A stretch of 64,000 bases of DNA from Berkiella_A sp963976875 (GTDB lineage Bacteria; Pseudomonadota; Gammaproteobacteria; Berkiellales; Berkiellaceae), in NCBI GenBank assembly GCA_963976875.1, contig CAXBML010000003.1:124001-188000 (forward strand), in the 5' to 3' direction. The translations under genes were made by a program, and so were the position numbers. The notes under the pieces were generated by a model, which did not search any database, was not told the origin of the DNA, and worked only from the letters and a program-made list of their open reading frames with translations. The stretch's first letter is position 1; each line of letters starts with the position of its first letter. Positions 27,045 to 36,054 of the stretch are shown here, piece after piece.

Positions 27045-28395
27045 AACGATTCATATGCCTATACAGGAAACTGTGTGGGCTATTTTGAATCAGTGGTTTC
27101 ATCCTCAGACCCGCTTTATCGTTGCTTATAGTGGCGGAAAAGACTCTCATGTCTTGTTGCACGCTGTTTCCCAACTAAAGCAGAATAATAATGCAATATT
27201 AATAGAAGCTTGGCATGTGAACCATGGGCTGAGTCCTAATGCACTTGCTTGGACCGAACACTGTCGTATAACGTGTGAAGATTTAAATATTGCTTTTAAA
27301 TCTTTCTCGGTTTCAATCGATACAGCATCTAAAAATTCATTAGAAGAATTAGCTCGAAATGCACGGTACGCTGAATTCCAAAAGAATTTAGGTGATAATG
27401 ATGTGCTGTTAACGGCCCATACGCAGAACGATCAAGCAGAAACGGTATTAATGCATTTGTCACGAGGCTCGGGTTTGTTGGGCTTAGGTGGCATTCCTGA
27501 GAAAACAGTCTGGCCTAAAGGTCAAATGTTACGACCCATGCTTGATATAGACAGACAGGCGATTTCTGAATATGCGCAACGACATAAACTCAATTGGATA
27601 GAAGATGAGTCTAATCAAGACACACGTTTTTTGCGCAATGCGGTGCGGCACAATGTTTTGCCTCAACTTAAAAATTTAAACTCAGGTGTTATAAATAATA
27701 TTGCACGGAGTGCAAAGTTGTGTGCGGAGACAAATGATTTATTAACAGAATACTTGCTGCCTGAATTACAAAATATGCTGACGACAGACAATAAAATTCA
27801 ATTATCTGTTTTGATGGGAGAATCCAAGCTATCATCAATCAAAATAAAATCATTATTAAGGCTTTGGTTCAAACAAAATGACTGTAGCTTGCCTTCAGAG
27901 AAAAAGCTGGAAGAAATTTGCAATCAAATGCTATGGGCTAAACACGATGCTTGTCCTGAGGTACACTGGGGACAACATACGATTAAGCGTTATCAAGGCT
28001 TGTTATCCATTCATCCATACACGACTAAAAAAAACGAAATGAAACCTAACACAAAGTTTTGGTCATTGAACGAAAGTTTAGCATTGAGTGAAGGTACTCT
28101 TTGGACAGCAACGGAAGTCTTAGGGCAGGGCATGACTATCGCGGTTCCAAAACTTGAGGTTAGATTTAGGTGCCCAGGAGCGCGTTACCGCATCTGGGGG
28201 GAGAACTTATCCCGCAAGTTAAAGCATATATTACAGGAACTCAATGTACCCCCTTGGGAGCGTGATATTACACCTTTATTTTTCTTAGAGGGCTGTTTGG
28301 TTGCAGTTGGGGAGCATATTGTTGGTAAGCAACTCAAAAACATAGATCCAATGGTTTTAGGTTGGGTTTTAAGAAAAGAAAAATCAGCTAATTAA
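27037..28395 (+). CDS. tilS: tRNA(Ile)-lysidine synthase
   Basis: Modifies C34 of the CAU-anticodon isoleucine tRNA to lysidine, using ATP, which is essential for AUA decoding. ATG 27037 is chosen because it overlaps the accA stop; an earlier TTG at 27001 lacks support. Visible features in the 452-residue product are the PP-loop FIVAYSGGKDSHVLLHAVSQ, WHVNHGL, TAHTQNDQAETVLMHLSRGS and LGGIP. The C-terminal substrate domain contains FRCPGARYRIWGENLSRKLK with LNVPPWERDITPLFF. Length and domains agree with full-length gammaproteobacterial TilS. Confidence 0.95.
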   Translation: MSKTIHMPIQETVWAILNQWFHPQTRFIVAYSGGKDSHVLLHAVSQLKQNNNAILIEAWHVNHGLSPNALAWTEHCRITCEDLNIAFKSFSVSIDTASKNSLEELARNARYAEFQKNLGDNDVLLTAHTQNDQAETVLMHLSRGSGLLGLGGIPEKTVWPKGQMLRPMLDIDRQAISEYAQRHKLNWIEDESNQDTRFLRNAVRHNVLPQLKNLNSGVINNIARSAKLCAETNDLLTEYLLPELQNMLTTDNKIQLSVLMGESKLSSIKIKSLLRLWFKQNDCSLPSEKKLEEICNQMLWAKHDACPEVHWGQHTIKRYQGLLSIHPYTTKKNEMKPNTKFWSLNESLALSEGTLWTATEVLGQGMTIAVPKLEVRFRCPGARYRIWGENLSRKLKHILQELNVPPWERDITPLFFLEGCLVAVGEHIVGKQLKNIDPMVLGWVLRKEKSAN

Positions 28396-28424
28396 CTTAA
28401 TTTCGCTGTTTTATCTAACTCGCA

Positions 28425-28453
28425 TTCTTTTTGCATACAGTTTTTGCTATAAT
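28425..28453 (+). promoter_or_regulatory. Predicted promoter of pyrG with extended -10
   Basis: A perfect TATAAT at 28448-28453 preceded by TGC (extended -10), with TTCTTT at 28425-28430 at 17-base spacing. It leaves a leader of about 50 bases before the pyrG ATG at 28509. Confidence 0.6.
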
Positions 28454-28508
28454 GTCCTCCCATCTGATCTCTATATTTCTGCAAATTAACATACAAAATA
28501 GGTTATCA

Positions 28509-30134
28509 ATGGCACGTTTTATCTTCGTAACTGGTGGTGTAGTTTCTTCTTTAGGGAAAGGAATTGCTTCTGCATCTTTAGCATCCATCCTAGAATCTCG
28601 TGGCTTGTCTGTCACACTTCAAAAGCTCGATCCGTATATCAACGTAGATCCAGGTACCATGAGCCCTTTTCAACATGGTGAGGTTTATGTCACCAACGAT
28701 GGTGCTGAAACAGACTTAGATTTAGGCCATTATGAGCGCTACGTGAAAACCACAATGTCCAAAAAGAACAATGTGACCACGGGTAGTGTTTATGCTGATG
28801 TTATTCAAAAAGAGCGGCGTGGTGATTACCTGGGGGCGACAGTGCAGGTGATTCCTCATATTACAGATGAAATTAAATCCCGCATATACAATGCTGCAAA
28901 TGGTTCGGATGTTGTGATGGTTGAGATTGGTGGAACTGTAGGCGATATTGAGTCTTTACCTTTTTTAGAAGCGATTCGACAAGTTCGCATGGAGTTAGGC
29001 GCGGGGCAGACTTTATTCCTGCATCTTACTTTGGTGCCCACATTAGCCGCATCAGGTGAAATCAAAACCAAGCCTACTCAGCACTCTGTGAAAGAATTAC
29101 GTTCCATTGGTATACAGCCAGATATTATTATTTGTCGTTCAGAGCAATTTTTACCAGAAATTGAAAAGAAAAAAATTGCTTTGTTTACCAATGTTGAAGA
29201 GCGAGCTGTTATTTCATCTATTGATGTGCCGACGATTTACCAAGTCCCTGAAGCTTTGCATGCACAGCATCTAGATGACATTGTATTAGAAAAATTAGGC
29301 CTAGAAGCTAAGCCAGCCGATCTATCGGATTGGCATGATGTGGTTGAAAGGCAAACACACCCCAAACAAACTATCACCGTAGGTTTAATCGGGAAATATG
29401 TAGAATTAAAAGACGCTTATAAATCTTTAAATGAATCTTTGTTGCACGCAGGTATACAAAGTTATACTAAAGTGAACATTAATTATATTGACTCTGAAGA
29501 CTTAGAAAACGAAGGTTTAAAGGCACTAGAAAGCTTAGATGCCATATTGATACCCGGTGGCTTTGGTACTCGTGGTGTGGAAGGTAAAATTGCAGCGGCA
29601 AAATATGCAAGAGAAAATAAAGTTCCCTATTTGGGAATTTGTTTAGGTATGCAAGTGGCTATTATTGATTTTGCGCGTCATGTTGCTGATTTGCCTAACG
29701 CCAATAGTACTGAGTTTGACTCCGACACGCCTTACCCAGTTGTGGGATTAATCACAGAATGGACCGATATGGATGGGAGTACAGAACTGCGTTCAAAAGA
29801 ATCAGACTTAGGTGGCACAATGCGCCTCGGTGGTCAATACTGCCAACTCATCGGCAATACGAAAGCTTATCAGGCTTATCAAAAAGATGGCATTATAGAA
29901 CGTCATCGTCATCGTTATGAAGTCAATAATCATTTGATTGGTCAATTAGAAGATAAAGGCTTGATAGTATCGGGTCGGTCTAAAGATGGTGAATTAGTTG
30001 AAATGATCGAACTAGGCGATCATCCTTGGTTTGTGGCTTGTCAATTTCATCCGGAGTTCACCTCTACACCCAGAACAGGACATCCGTTGTTTACCAGTTT
30101 TATTAACGCGGCTATTGAGTATAATCAAGGCTAA
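28509..30134 (+). CDS. pyrG: CTP synthase
   Basis: Converts UTP to CTP using glutamine and ATP, the last step of pyrimidine nucleotide synthesis. ATG 28509 gives the canonical N-terminus MARFIFVTGGVVSSLGKGIA; the frame continues upstream but without family similarity. The synthase domain (residues 1-265) includes LDPYINVDPGTMSPFQHGEV. The amidotransferase domain (about 290-535) has the nucleophile in PYLGICLGMQVAII and the CQFHPEFTSTP motif. At 541 residues it is full length. It precedes kdsA and eno as in related genomes. Confidence 0.97.
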   Translation: MARFIFVTGGVVSSLGKGIASASLASILESRGLSVTLQKLDPYINVDPGTMSPFQHGEVYVTNDGAETDLDLGHYERYVKTTMSKKNNVTTGSVYADVIQKERRGDYLGATVQVIPHITDEIKSRIYNAANGSDVVMVEIGGTVGDIESLPFLEAIRQVRMELGAGQTLFLHLTLVPTLAASGEIKTKPTQHSVKELRSIGIQPDIIICRSEQFLPEIEKKKIALFTNVEERAVISSIDVPTIYQVPEALHAQHLDDIVLEKLGLEAKPADLSDWHDVVERQTHPKQTITVGLIGKYVELKDAYKSLNESLLHAGIQSYTKVNINYIDSEDLENEGLKALESLDAILIPGGFGTRGVEGKIAAAKYARENKVPYLGICLGMQVAIIDFARHVADLPNANSTEFDSDTPYPVVGLITEWTDMDGSTELRSKESDLGGTMRLGGQYCQLIGNTKAYQAYQKDGIIERHRHRYEVNNHLIGQLEDKGLIVSGRSKDGELVEMIELGDHPWFVACQFHPEFTSTPRTGHPLFTSFINAAIEYNQG

Positions 30135-30152
30135 GTGAAAAGAGGAATTTAT

Positions 30153-30974
30153 ATGAAAATTTGTGGTTATGATATTGGTGTTGATAAGCCGTTTATGTTG
30201 TTGGCCGGGCCTTGCATTATTGAATCTGAAGCATTAGCAATAGAAACAGCTGGGATATTAAAAGAGCTCACCCAAAGATTAAATATTCCATTTGTATTTA
30301 AATCTTCTTTTGATAAAGCGAATCGCTCCTCTCATGAAAGCTTTAGAGGTTTAGGTGTTGAGAAGGGCTTGCAAATTTTAGAGAAAGTAAAGACACAAGT
30401 CGGTGTGCCCGTTATTACAGATGTACATGAAGATACCCCATTGGCGGAAGTGGCCTCAGTCGTCGATATATTGCAAACGCCAGCGTTTTTGTGTAGACAA
30501 ACCAATTTTATTCAAAATGTAGCAAAACAAATGAAGCCCGTGAATATCAAAAAAGGACAATTTTTATCGCCTTGGGATATGAAGCACGTTGTCGCAAAAG
30601 CTAAGGCAGTTGGCAACGAGCAAATTATGGTTTGCGAGCGTGGGGCGAGTTTTGGATATAATAACTTAGTCTCTGACATGCGTTCATTAGAAATCATGAA
30701 AAGCTTTTCAGACGGCGTTGTCTTTGATGCAACCCATTCGGTACAGCTCCCAGGTGGGCAAGGAACTGTTTCAGGAGGGCAAAGAGAATTTGTTCCTGTG
30801 TTAGCGAAAGCAGCAATGGCAGTTGGGATAAGTGCGTTATTTATGGAAACGCATCCAAATCCAGATCAAGCCATGAGCGATGGTCCTAATTCTTGGCCGT
30901 TGGATAAAATTGAAGCACTGCTGAAAACATTAAAAGCGATTGATGAGTGTGTTAAGCAACAGCCAGTTACATAG
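30153..30974 (+). CDS. kdsA: 3-deoxy-8-phosphooctulonate synthase
   Basis: Condenses phosphoenolpyruvate with arabinose 5-phosphate to Kdo 8-phosphate, the precursor of the inner-core sugar of lipopolysaccharide. ATG 30153 follows AGAGGA and gives 273 residues; the GTG at 30135 would overlap that site. Motifs include FMLLAGPCIIESE, FKSSFDKANRSS, ADVHE-type ITDVHEDTPL, PAFLCRQTNF and FVPVLAKAAMAVGISALFME. It complements the lpx genes at the start of the window. Confidence 0.97.
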   Translation: MKICGYDIGVDKPFMLLAGPCIIESEALAIETAGILKELTQRLNIPFVFKSSFDKANRSSHESFRGLGVEKGLQILEKVKTQVGVPVITDVHEDTPLAEVASVVDILQTPAFLCRQTNFIQNVAKQMKPVNIKKGQFLSPWDMKHVVAKAKAVGNEQIMVCERGASFGYNNLVSDMRSLEIMKSFSDGVVFDATHSVQLPGGQGTVSGGQREFVPVLAKAAMAVGISALFMETHPNPDQAMSDGPNSWPLDKIEALLKTLKAIDECVKQQPVT

Positions 30975-31006
30975 AGATATAAGAATAAATTATCAAGGAG
31001 ATAAGC

Positions 31007-32293
31007 ATGCCAGTGATTCAGGCGATTTGTGCACGGGAAATTTTAGATTCTAGAGGCTTTCCAACGGTAGAGGCGGAGGTCACTTTTGAATCAGGTGAAA
31101 TAGGCTTTGCTTCCGTGCCGTCTGGTGCATCAACTGGCAGCAAAGAGGCATTAGAATTGCGAGACGCGGGTGAGCGTTATATGGGTAAAGGTGTGCAAAA
31201 AGCCGTTGCACATATTAATCAAGATATTGCTAAATTATGTTGTGGCCAAGACTTTGATTCACAACAAGCGCTCGATAGTGCTCTGATCGAATTAGATGGG
31301 ACGGAAAACAAAAGCAAGTTAGGTGCAAATGCCATGCTTGCAGTATCTTTGGCTTATGCAAGAGCCATGTCTATACGACAATCTTTACCTCTGTATGAAT
31401 CCATTGCGCAATCAACACCGTCTTCAATATCTTTGCCTGTGCCATTATTAAATATTCTAAATGGTGGCGCACATGCTGATAATAGCGTCGACATCCAAGA
31501 ATTTATGATTATGCCTGTCGGTGCTTCTGATTGGAGTCAAGCATTACAAATGGGCGTGGAAGTTTACCATGCTTTAAAGCAAGTGTTGAAAGACAGCGGC
31601 CTCAGCACAACAGTAGGTGATGAAGGTGGGTTTGCGCCTAATTTAAGTTCAAACCAAGAAGCGTTAGATAAAATTATGGCAGCAATAGAAGTCGCAGGCT
31701 TGAAGCCCGGAGAAGATATCTACTTAGCCTTAGATGTTGCCGCTAACGAACTGTACCGTAATAATCATTATCATTTTCACTCCGAGAACAAACAATACAC
31801 AGCATCACAGTTAGTGGATGTTTATGAAGGCTGGGTTAACGCTTATCCCATTTTGTCTATTGAAGATGCGATGGAAGAAAATGACATGCTGGGTTGGCAA
31901 GAAATTACTCAAAGACTGGGCGGCACAATTCAATTGGTGGGTGATGATGTCTTTGTCACCAATCCAAAATTATTAAAACAAGGCATTGAGGATTCAGTTG
32001 CAAATGCTATTTTGATTAAATTAAATCAAATTGGCACATTAACCGAAACATTAGAGACGATTAAAATAGCCAAACAGGCTGGTTATCAAACTATCATATC
32101 TCATCGTTCCGGTGAAACCGAAGATGCCTTTATTGCTGATTTGGCCGTGGGCTGTGGGGCAGGGCAAATCAAAACGGGCGCGCCTGCTCGGGTTGATAGA
32201 ATTGCAAAATATAATCAGCTGACCCGTATCGCAGAAAAGTCCAATACGACTTACTCTGGACGCAGTCACTTTCAGCGCTGGATTAAGTCATGA
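31007..32293 (+). CDS. eno: Enolase
   Basis: Interconverts 2-phosphoglycerate and phosphoenolpyruvate. The 428-residue sequence is typical: AREILDSRGFPTVEAEV at the N-terminus, PSGASTGSKEALELRD, NGGAHADNSVDIQEFMI, VGDEGGFAPN, SIEDAMEENDM, and the C-terminal ILIKLNQIGTLTETLETI with SHRSGETEDAFIADLAV. AAGGAG precedes the ATG. Its TGA overlaps the ATG of ftsB (ATGA). Confidence 0.98.
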   Translation: MPVIQAICAREILDSRGFPTVEAEVTFESGEIGFASVPSGASTGSKEALELRDAGERYMGKGVQKAVAHINQDIAKLCCGQDFDSQQALDSALIELDGTENKSKLGANAMLAVSLAYARAMSIRQSLPLYESIAQSTPSSISLPVPLLNILNGGAHADNSVDIQEFMIMPVGASDWSQALQMGVEVYHALKQVLKDSGLSTTVGDEGGFAPNLSSNQEALDKIMAAIEVAGLKPGEDIYLALDVAANELYRNNHYHFHSENKQYTASQLVDVYEGWVNAYPILSIEDAMEENDMLGWQEITQRLGGTIQLVGDDVFVTNPKLLKQGIEDSVANAILIKLNQIGTLTETLETIKIAKQAGYQTIISHRSGETEDAFIADLAVGCGAGQIKTGAPARVDRIAKYNQLTRIAEKSNTTYSGRSHFQRWIKS

Positions 32294-32559
32294 AATATGT
32301 TTTAGTTGTTTTACTATTCTTGCTTGTTTCATTGCAAGTTCGCTTGTTCTTTGGCGATGGTTCGGTGCGGGAAATGCTTGTACTTAAAAAAGAAGTCAAC
32401 AGTAAAAAAGCTGAAGTGGCTATTTTGCAAGAACGCAATTTAAAGCTGGATGCTGAGGTCAAAGATTTAAAGCACCGATTGAGTGCTTTGGAAGAGCGGG
32501 CTCGGACAGATTTAGGTATGGTACGAAAAGACGAGACTTTTTATCAAAATGCCAACTAA
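32290..32559 (+). CDS. ftsB: Cell division protein FtsB
   Basis: Small bitopic divisome protein that forms a subcomplex with FtsL and FtsQ. The 89 residues show a short cytoplasmic start, one transmembrane helix (YVLVVLLFLLVSLQVRLFFG) and a periplasmic coiled coil (VLKKEVNSKKAEVAILQERN and following). The C-terminal segment LEERARTDLGMVRKDETFYQ carries the conserved E-x-x-AR-x-x-LG-M-x-x-x-E-x-F/Y pattern. The start overlaps eno and the end overlaps ispD, the usual arrangement. Confidence 0.95.
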   Translation: MKYVLVVLLFLLVSLQVRLFFGDGSVREMLVLKKEVNSKKAEVAILQERNLKLDAEVKDLKHRLSALEERARTDLGMVRKDETFYQNAN

Positions 32560-33253
32560 AATATTTGTATTAATTCCAGCTGCTGGAGTGGGGGCACGTT
32601 TTGGGGCAGGCAAACCGAAGCAGTATTTGAAAGTTGCTGAAAAAACTATTTTAGAGCATGTTGTTGAATGTTTTGCTTTCTCTGATTTTATTTCGGGGAT
32701 CCACATTGGGGTGAGCGATTCAGATCCCTATTATGCTCAATGTGAATTACCTAATAGCATAAAAAGAATAGTGGGGGGCGACTCACGGCAAACTACCGTT
32801 ATTAATTTATTACAAAGTTTACAAACCACTGCGAAGCCTGATGATTGGGTCTTGGTGCATGATGCCGCAAGGCCAACCTTAAGTCATAAAGATCTAATGA
32901 ATCTTGTTAACTCTTTGAAATCACATGCAGTGGGAGGGATTTTGGCAAAACGTGTTTCTTCAACTATAAAATTTTCAGAAGATCGACATTCTATTGCTCA
33001 TACAATAGACAGAGAAGATTTATGGGAAGCGCTCACGCCACAAATGTTTCGGTATGCGCTATTGAGTGACAGCATGCATAAATGCAAAATACAAAAAATA
33101 ACGGTAACTGATGAATCACAAGCAGTAGAATTAGCTGGTTATCGTCCGAAAATCATAGAAGCACAAGATCCGTTAATCAAGTTAACCCGCGTATGTGATC
33201 TGTCCATTATTGAGGCCATAATAAAGCAAAAGAAGGAAGAAACATGCGTATAG
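32549..33253 (+). CDS. ispD: 2-C-methyl-D-erythritol 4-phosphate cytidylyltransferase
   Basis: Third enzyme of the MEP isoprenoid pathway. The 234 residues contain the nucleotide-binding PAAGVGARFGAGKPKQYLKV, VVGGDSRQTT-type IVGGDSRQTTVINLLQ, WVLVHDAARPTLSHKDL and TPQMFRYALL. The start overlaps the 3' end of ftsB by 11 bases and the end overlaps ispF by 10, so ftsB-ispD-ispF are one transcript. Confidence 0.96.
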   Translation: MPTKIFVLIPAAGVGARFGAGKPKQYLKVAEKTILEHVVECFAFSDFISGIHIGVSDSDPYYAQCELPNSIKRIVGGDSRQTTVINLLQSLQTTAKPDDWVLVHDAARPTLSHKDLMNLVNSLKSHAVGGILAKRVSSTIKFSEDRHSIAHTIDREDLWEALTPQMFRYALLSDSMHKCKIQKITVTDESQAVELAGYRPKIIEAQDPLIKLTRVCDLSIIEAIIKQKKEETCV

Positions 33254-33732
33254 GCCATGGCTATGATATTCATTGTTTAGAAGCCGATCCATCTGGTGAG
33301 GGCTTAACTTTAGCTGGTTTGCAGATCCCTTTTGCTAAAAAATTTATTGCGCATTCCGATGGCGATGTCGCAATACATGCTCTCATTGATGCTTTATTGG
33401 GGGCTGCTGCAATGGGGGATATTGGGCAACATTTTCCAGACACAGATTTGAAATACCAAAATGCAGATTCAAAAGCATTATTAAGACTTGTGATGGACAA
33501 GTTAAGAAATCACGATTACATTGTTAATAACGTAGATTTGACCATCATCGCACAAAAGCCAAAATTGGCATGCTATATCAGTCTTATGGTTGAAATACTC
33601 AGTGGGCTATTAAATACTTCTGTGAATAATATTAATATCAAAGCAAAAACAAATGAGCATTGTGACAGCTTAGGTCGTGAAGAGGCCATTGCTGTTTTTG
33701 CTGTTGTGACGATCAAACAAAATAACATCTAA
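33244..33732 (+). CDS. ispF: 2-C-methyl-D-erythritol 2,4-cyclodiphosphate synthase
   Basis: Fifth enzyme of the MEP pathway; trimeric zinc enzyme. The 162 residues show the metal-binding GHGYDIH near the start, AHSDGDVAIHALIDALLGAA, DIGQHFPDTD and the C-terminal INIKAKTNEHCDSLGREEAI. Adjacent to ispD as in most gammaproteobacteria. truD, which often follows, is absent; surE comes next. Confidence 0.96.
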   Translation: MRIGHGYDIHCLEADPSGEGLTLAGLQIPFAKKFIAHSDGDVAIHALIDALLGAAAMGDIGQHFPDTDLKYQNADSKALLRLVMDKLRNHDYIVNNVDLTIIAQKPKLACYISLMVEILSGLLNTSVNNINIKAKTNEHCDSLGREEAIAVFAVVTIKQNNI

Positions 33733-33750
33733 CGTTAGAGGCAAAAAGCG

Positions 33751-34542
33751 TTGAACAATATCAAGGATAAAACCATAAAGAAAACCAGAATACTCATAAG
33801 CAATGATGATGGGGTTCATGCGCCAGGTATCAAAGCCTTGGCTGAGGCTCTGTCTGAATTTGCTGAAGTTGCGGTAGTTGCTCCCGATAGAGATCGCAGT
33901 GCGGCAAGTAACTCGTTGACTTTAGATCATCCATTGCGCGTATTTAAACAAGCCAATGGTTTTTATGCGGTTAATGGTACCCCTACAGATAGTGTGCATA
34001 TTGCGATTACAGGTTGGCTTGATTATCATCCTGATATGATTGTTTCTGGGATTAATGCCGGGGCTAATTTGGGTGATGATGTTTTATACTCTGGAACAGT
34101 TGCTGCTGCGATGGAGGGTCGATTTTTAGGTTTTCCAGCAATTGCTATTTCACTTGTAACGGGTGTCAAAACAGGTAACCATTATGAAACGGCAGCGCAC
34201 GTCGCAAAACAAATCGTGAAACAATCTTTAGATGGCAATTTATCAAACGATACTATTTTGAATGTCAATGTGCCTGATGTACCTTTGTCTGAGCTAAACG
34301 GATTTGAAGTTGGCAGGTTGGGCTATAGACATCTTGCTGAGCAGATTATTCCTGGCATTGATCCAAGAGGTAAAGAGATATTTTGGGTTGGTCCAGCTGG
34401 TGACGAAGAGGATGGTGGGCCAGGGACAGATTTCCATGCTATCAAGTCAGGAAAGGTGTCTATAACACCAATTAAAGCGGATTTAACAGATGTGAGTAAG
34501 CTTAAAAGTATTGATGCTTGGTCTAAACGTTTAAGCCTGTAA
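33751..34542 (+). CDS. surE: 5'/3'-nucleotidase SurE
   Basis: Metal-dependent survival-protein nucleotidase acting on nucleoside monophosphates, often needed in the stationary phase. The start is TTG at 33751, the only plausible start before the core motif RILISNDDGVHAPGIKALAE; GAGG lies ten bases upstream. Further family motifs are VVAPDRDRSAASNSLTLDHP, VNGTPTDSVHIAITG, ISGINAGANLGDDVLYSGTV and the C-terminal DFHAIKSGKVSITPI. At 263 residues it is near the usual size, with a short basic N-terminal extension (NNIKDKTIKK). Confidence 0.94.
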   Translation: MNNIKDKTIKKTRILISNDDGVHAPGIKALAEALSEFAEVAVVAPDRDRSAASNSLTLDHPLRVFKQANGFYAVNGTPTDSVHIAITGWLDYHPDMIVSGINAGANLGDDVLYSGTVAAAMEGRFLGFPAIAISLVTGVKTGNHYETAAHVAKQIVKQSLDGNLSNDTILNVNVPDVPLSELNGFEVGRLGYRHLAEQIIPGIDPRGKEIFWVGPAGDEEDGGPGTDFHAIKSGKVSITPIKADLTDVSKLKSIDAWSKRLSL

Positions 34543-34559
34543 GTATAGGGCTCTATTCT

Positions 34560-34600
34560 CACTCAGCTTTGGCGCAATGTCTGATATGTCTGGCTGAGTG
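34560..34600 (+). terminator. Weak stem-loop after surE
   Basis: CACTCAGC (34560-34567) pairs with GCTGAGTG (34593-34600) around a 25-base loop that is itself partly palindromic. No T run follows. It abuts the MITE-like element. Confidence 0.4.
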
Positions 34601-34606
34601 AATATG

Positions 34607-34783
34607 TACCCATTATGCTTCAAGATGCATCTTTCTTTCGTCGTCTAAACGTAACCTTTAAAAGATGTCTCCTTGCAAAAAACTCAAAATAGAACGACTA
34701 TTCCTCACTTTTTTCAGTCGACATCTTTTATATCTCATAGTTTATACTTGAAATAAATAATGCATCTTGAAGTATAATGGGTA
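34607..34783. mobile_element. MITE-like element with 24-bp terminal inverted repeats
   Basis: A 177-base non-coding unit. Bases 34607-34630 are the reverse complement of 34760-34783 with 23 of 24 matches (outer ends TACCC/GGGTA). A second inverted pair (TAAAAGATGTC at 34659-34669, GACATCTTTTA at 34720-34730) lies inside. No transposase is encoded. The form is that of a miniature inverted-repeat element or a long structured intergenic repeat. No target-site duplication is obvious. Confidence 0.6.
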
Positions 34784-34818
34784 TCATTACTCGTGTTCTA
34801 GCCCAGACAGTGTTTTAT

Positions 34819-35655
34819 TTAAAAAGTTAGTTTTTTTCTGGCTTTATTACCACCATCATCATCACCATTATATTTTCTTCCTGATTTTGCAGGGCTGCCT
34901 TTTTTGTGAGATAAGGAATACTGCGCCATTTTAAGTGGTGTGACCGTAGTCGATTTATCAACATGATCGTCATGACACTCTGCCCATAATACTGAGAAGT
35001 ATTCTGCTTTGCTTATTTCTTTTCCATCGATGTACAACTTAACATGCTCTACTAGCTCTGGATCTTCTTTATATAAGCGATGGATATGGCGTAGTTCTGC
35101 AGAAGTGAATCCTGAGATTGAAGGGTTAATAGCCGTTTTAGTATCAATTTCATCTACGATAAAATATATATTTATACCCGTTTCTCTTGCTGAATTAATA
35201 GCAAGCTGGCAGCCTACACGAATATAAGCATCTTTTAGTAAGTTAAAGTTTGGCATTTGTTTGGTGAAATTCAAAAAATAATTTTTAGCAAAATTATTAA
35301 ATCTACCAAATTCTAGGTAAGGCTTTTTGGTTGTTTGTGATTCAAGTGTTTGACGAAGGTATTCTTTATGAATGTCATCTATTGTTAAGATGGTATTATT
35401 TCTATCTTCGACTAATGGTTCACGCAATATTTCAAAAATAGCTTTACGATATAACTTTCTTTGTGTTTCTAGGCCATAAAGCAAGAAACTTTGCTCAGGT
35501 GGTAGACTCCTCAACTCTGTAATTAAATCTGTATTATTCAGAGCAGATTTGGCAGGGCTGGATGACAGGCTTGTCGTAGAGCGAAGGAACTCGAAAGCTT
35601 TTGAATATAAACTATCAGTATTGGTTTTGTCTACTTCTTCGATGCCACGTTTCAT
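34819..35655 (-). CDS. Hypothetical protein with basic C-terminal tail
   Basis: Unrecognised 278-residue protein, no signal peptide or membrane segment. The N-terminus is MKRGIEEVDKTNTDSLYSKA. The middle is helical and ordinary (RQTLESQTTKKPYLEFGRFN; YIRVGCQLAINSARETGINI). The tail SHKKGSPAKSGRKYNGDDDG, then GNKARKKLTF, is Lys/Arg-rich and disordered, resembling a nuclear-localisation or nucleic-acid-binding tail. It lies between surE and yqaA, genes that in relatives are linked through pcm, so it is part of an insertion. Confidence 0.7.
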   Translation of the reverse strand: MKRGIEEVDKTNTDSLYSKAFEFLRSTTSLSSSPAKSALNNTDLITELRSLPPEQSFLLYGLETQRKLYRKAIFEILREPLVEDRNNTILTIDDIHKEYLRQTLESQTTKKPYLEFGRFNNFAKNYFLNFTKQMPNFNLLKDAYIRVGCQLAINSARETGINIYFIVDEIDTKTAINPSISGFTSAELRHIHRLYKEDPELVEHVKLYIDGKEISKAEYFSVLWAECHDDHVDKSTTVTPLKMAQYSLSHKKGSPAKSGRKYNGDDDGGNKARKKLTF

Positions 35656-35776
35656 ATAATTATCATCTTCCTCTAAACCCGGGGTAATTTCAGCAAATTA
35701 TACCTAGTGAGATAGAGCCTGTAAGCCAAATTCTTACAGGCGGCAGTGATGGGGGTACATATGGGCTTCATTCTGT

Positions 35777-36054
35777 TTACCTTTTTCTGGAGGCAGTCAA
35801 TTGGGGTAAGTGGACGTTAGTAACATTAGGTTCTGCGCTAATGGCAGTTCCCGCTGCGCTCTGCGATTGGAATTGTGGGGTAAAAATGGGTGTAACTGTT
35901 GTAGGTTGGAATATGCGATTAAATATTTTATGAACATCAGGTAAAGCTCGGCGGATGGTCTTTTCGAAATATGCTCTTTCTTGGGCCGAATGCCTGCCCT
36001 GAAAATTTTTGAAAAACTGATTAATAAAGTAGGTCTATACTCAGCAGATGTCAT
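35777..36054 (-). pseudogene. Possible frameshifted remnant of a small gene
   Basis: The ATG at 36054 opens a frame (MTSAEYRPTLLISF) that runs to 35797 but soon reads like out-of-frame sequence. In the neighbouring frame, from about base 36025, the translation is far more protein-like: FINQFFKNFQGRHSAQERAY, then FEKTIRRALPDVHKIFNRIF, QPTTVTPIFTPQFQSQSAAG, and ends at a TAA at 35777-35779. Joining the two near the T-rich stretch would give a protein of about 91 residues. It is either a disrupted gene or a sequence error; chance cannot be excluded. Confidence 0.35.
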
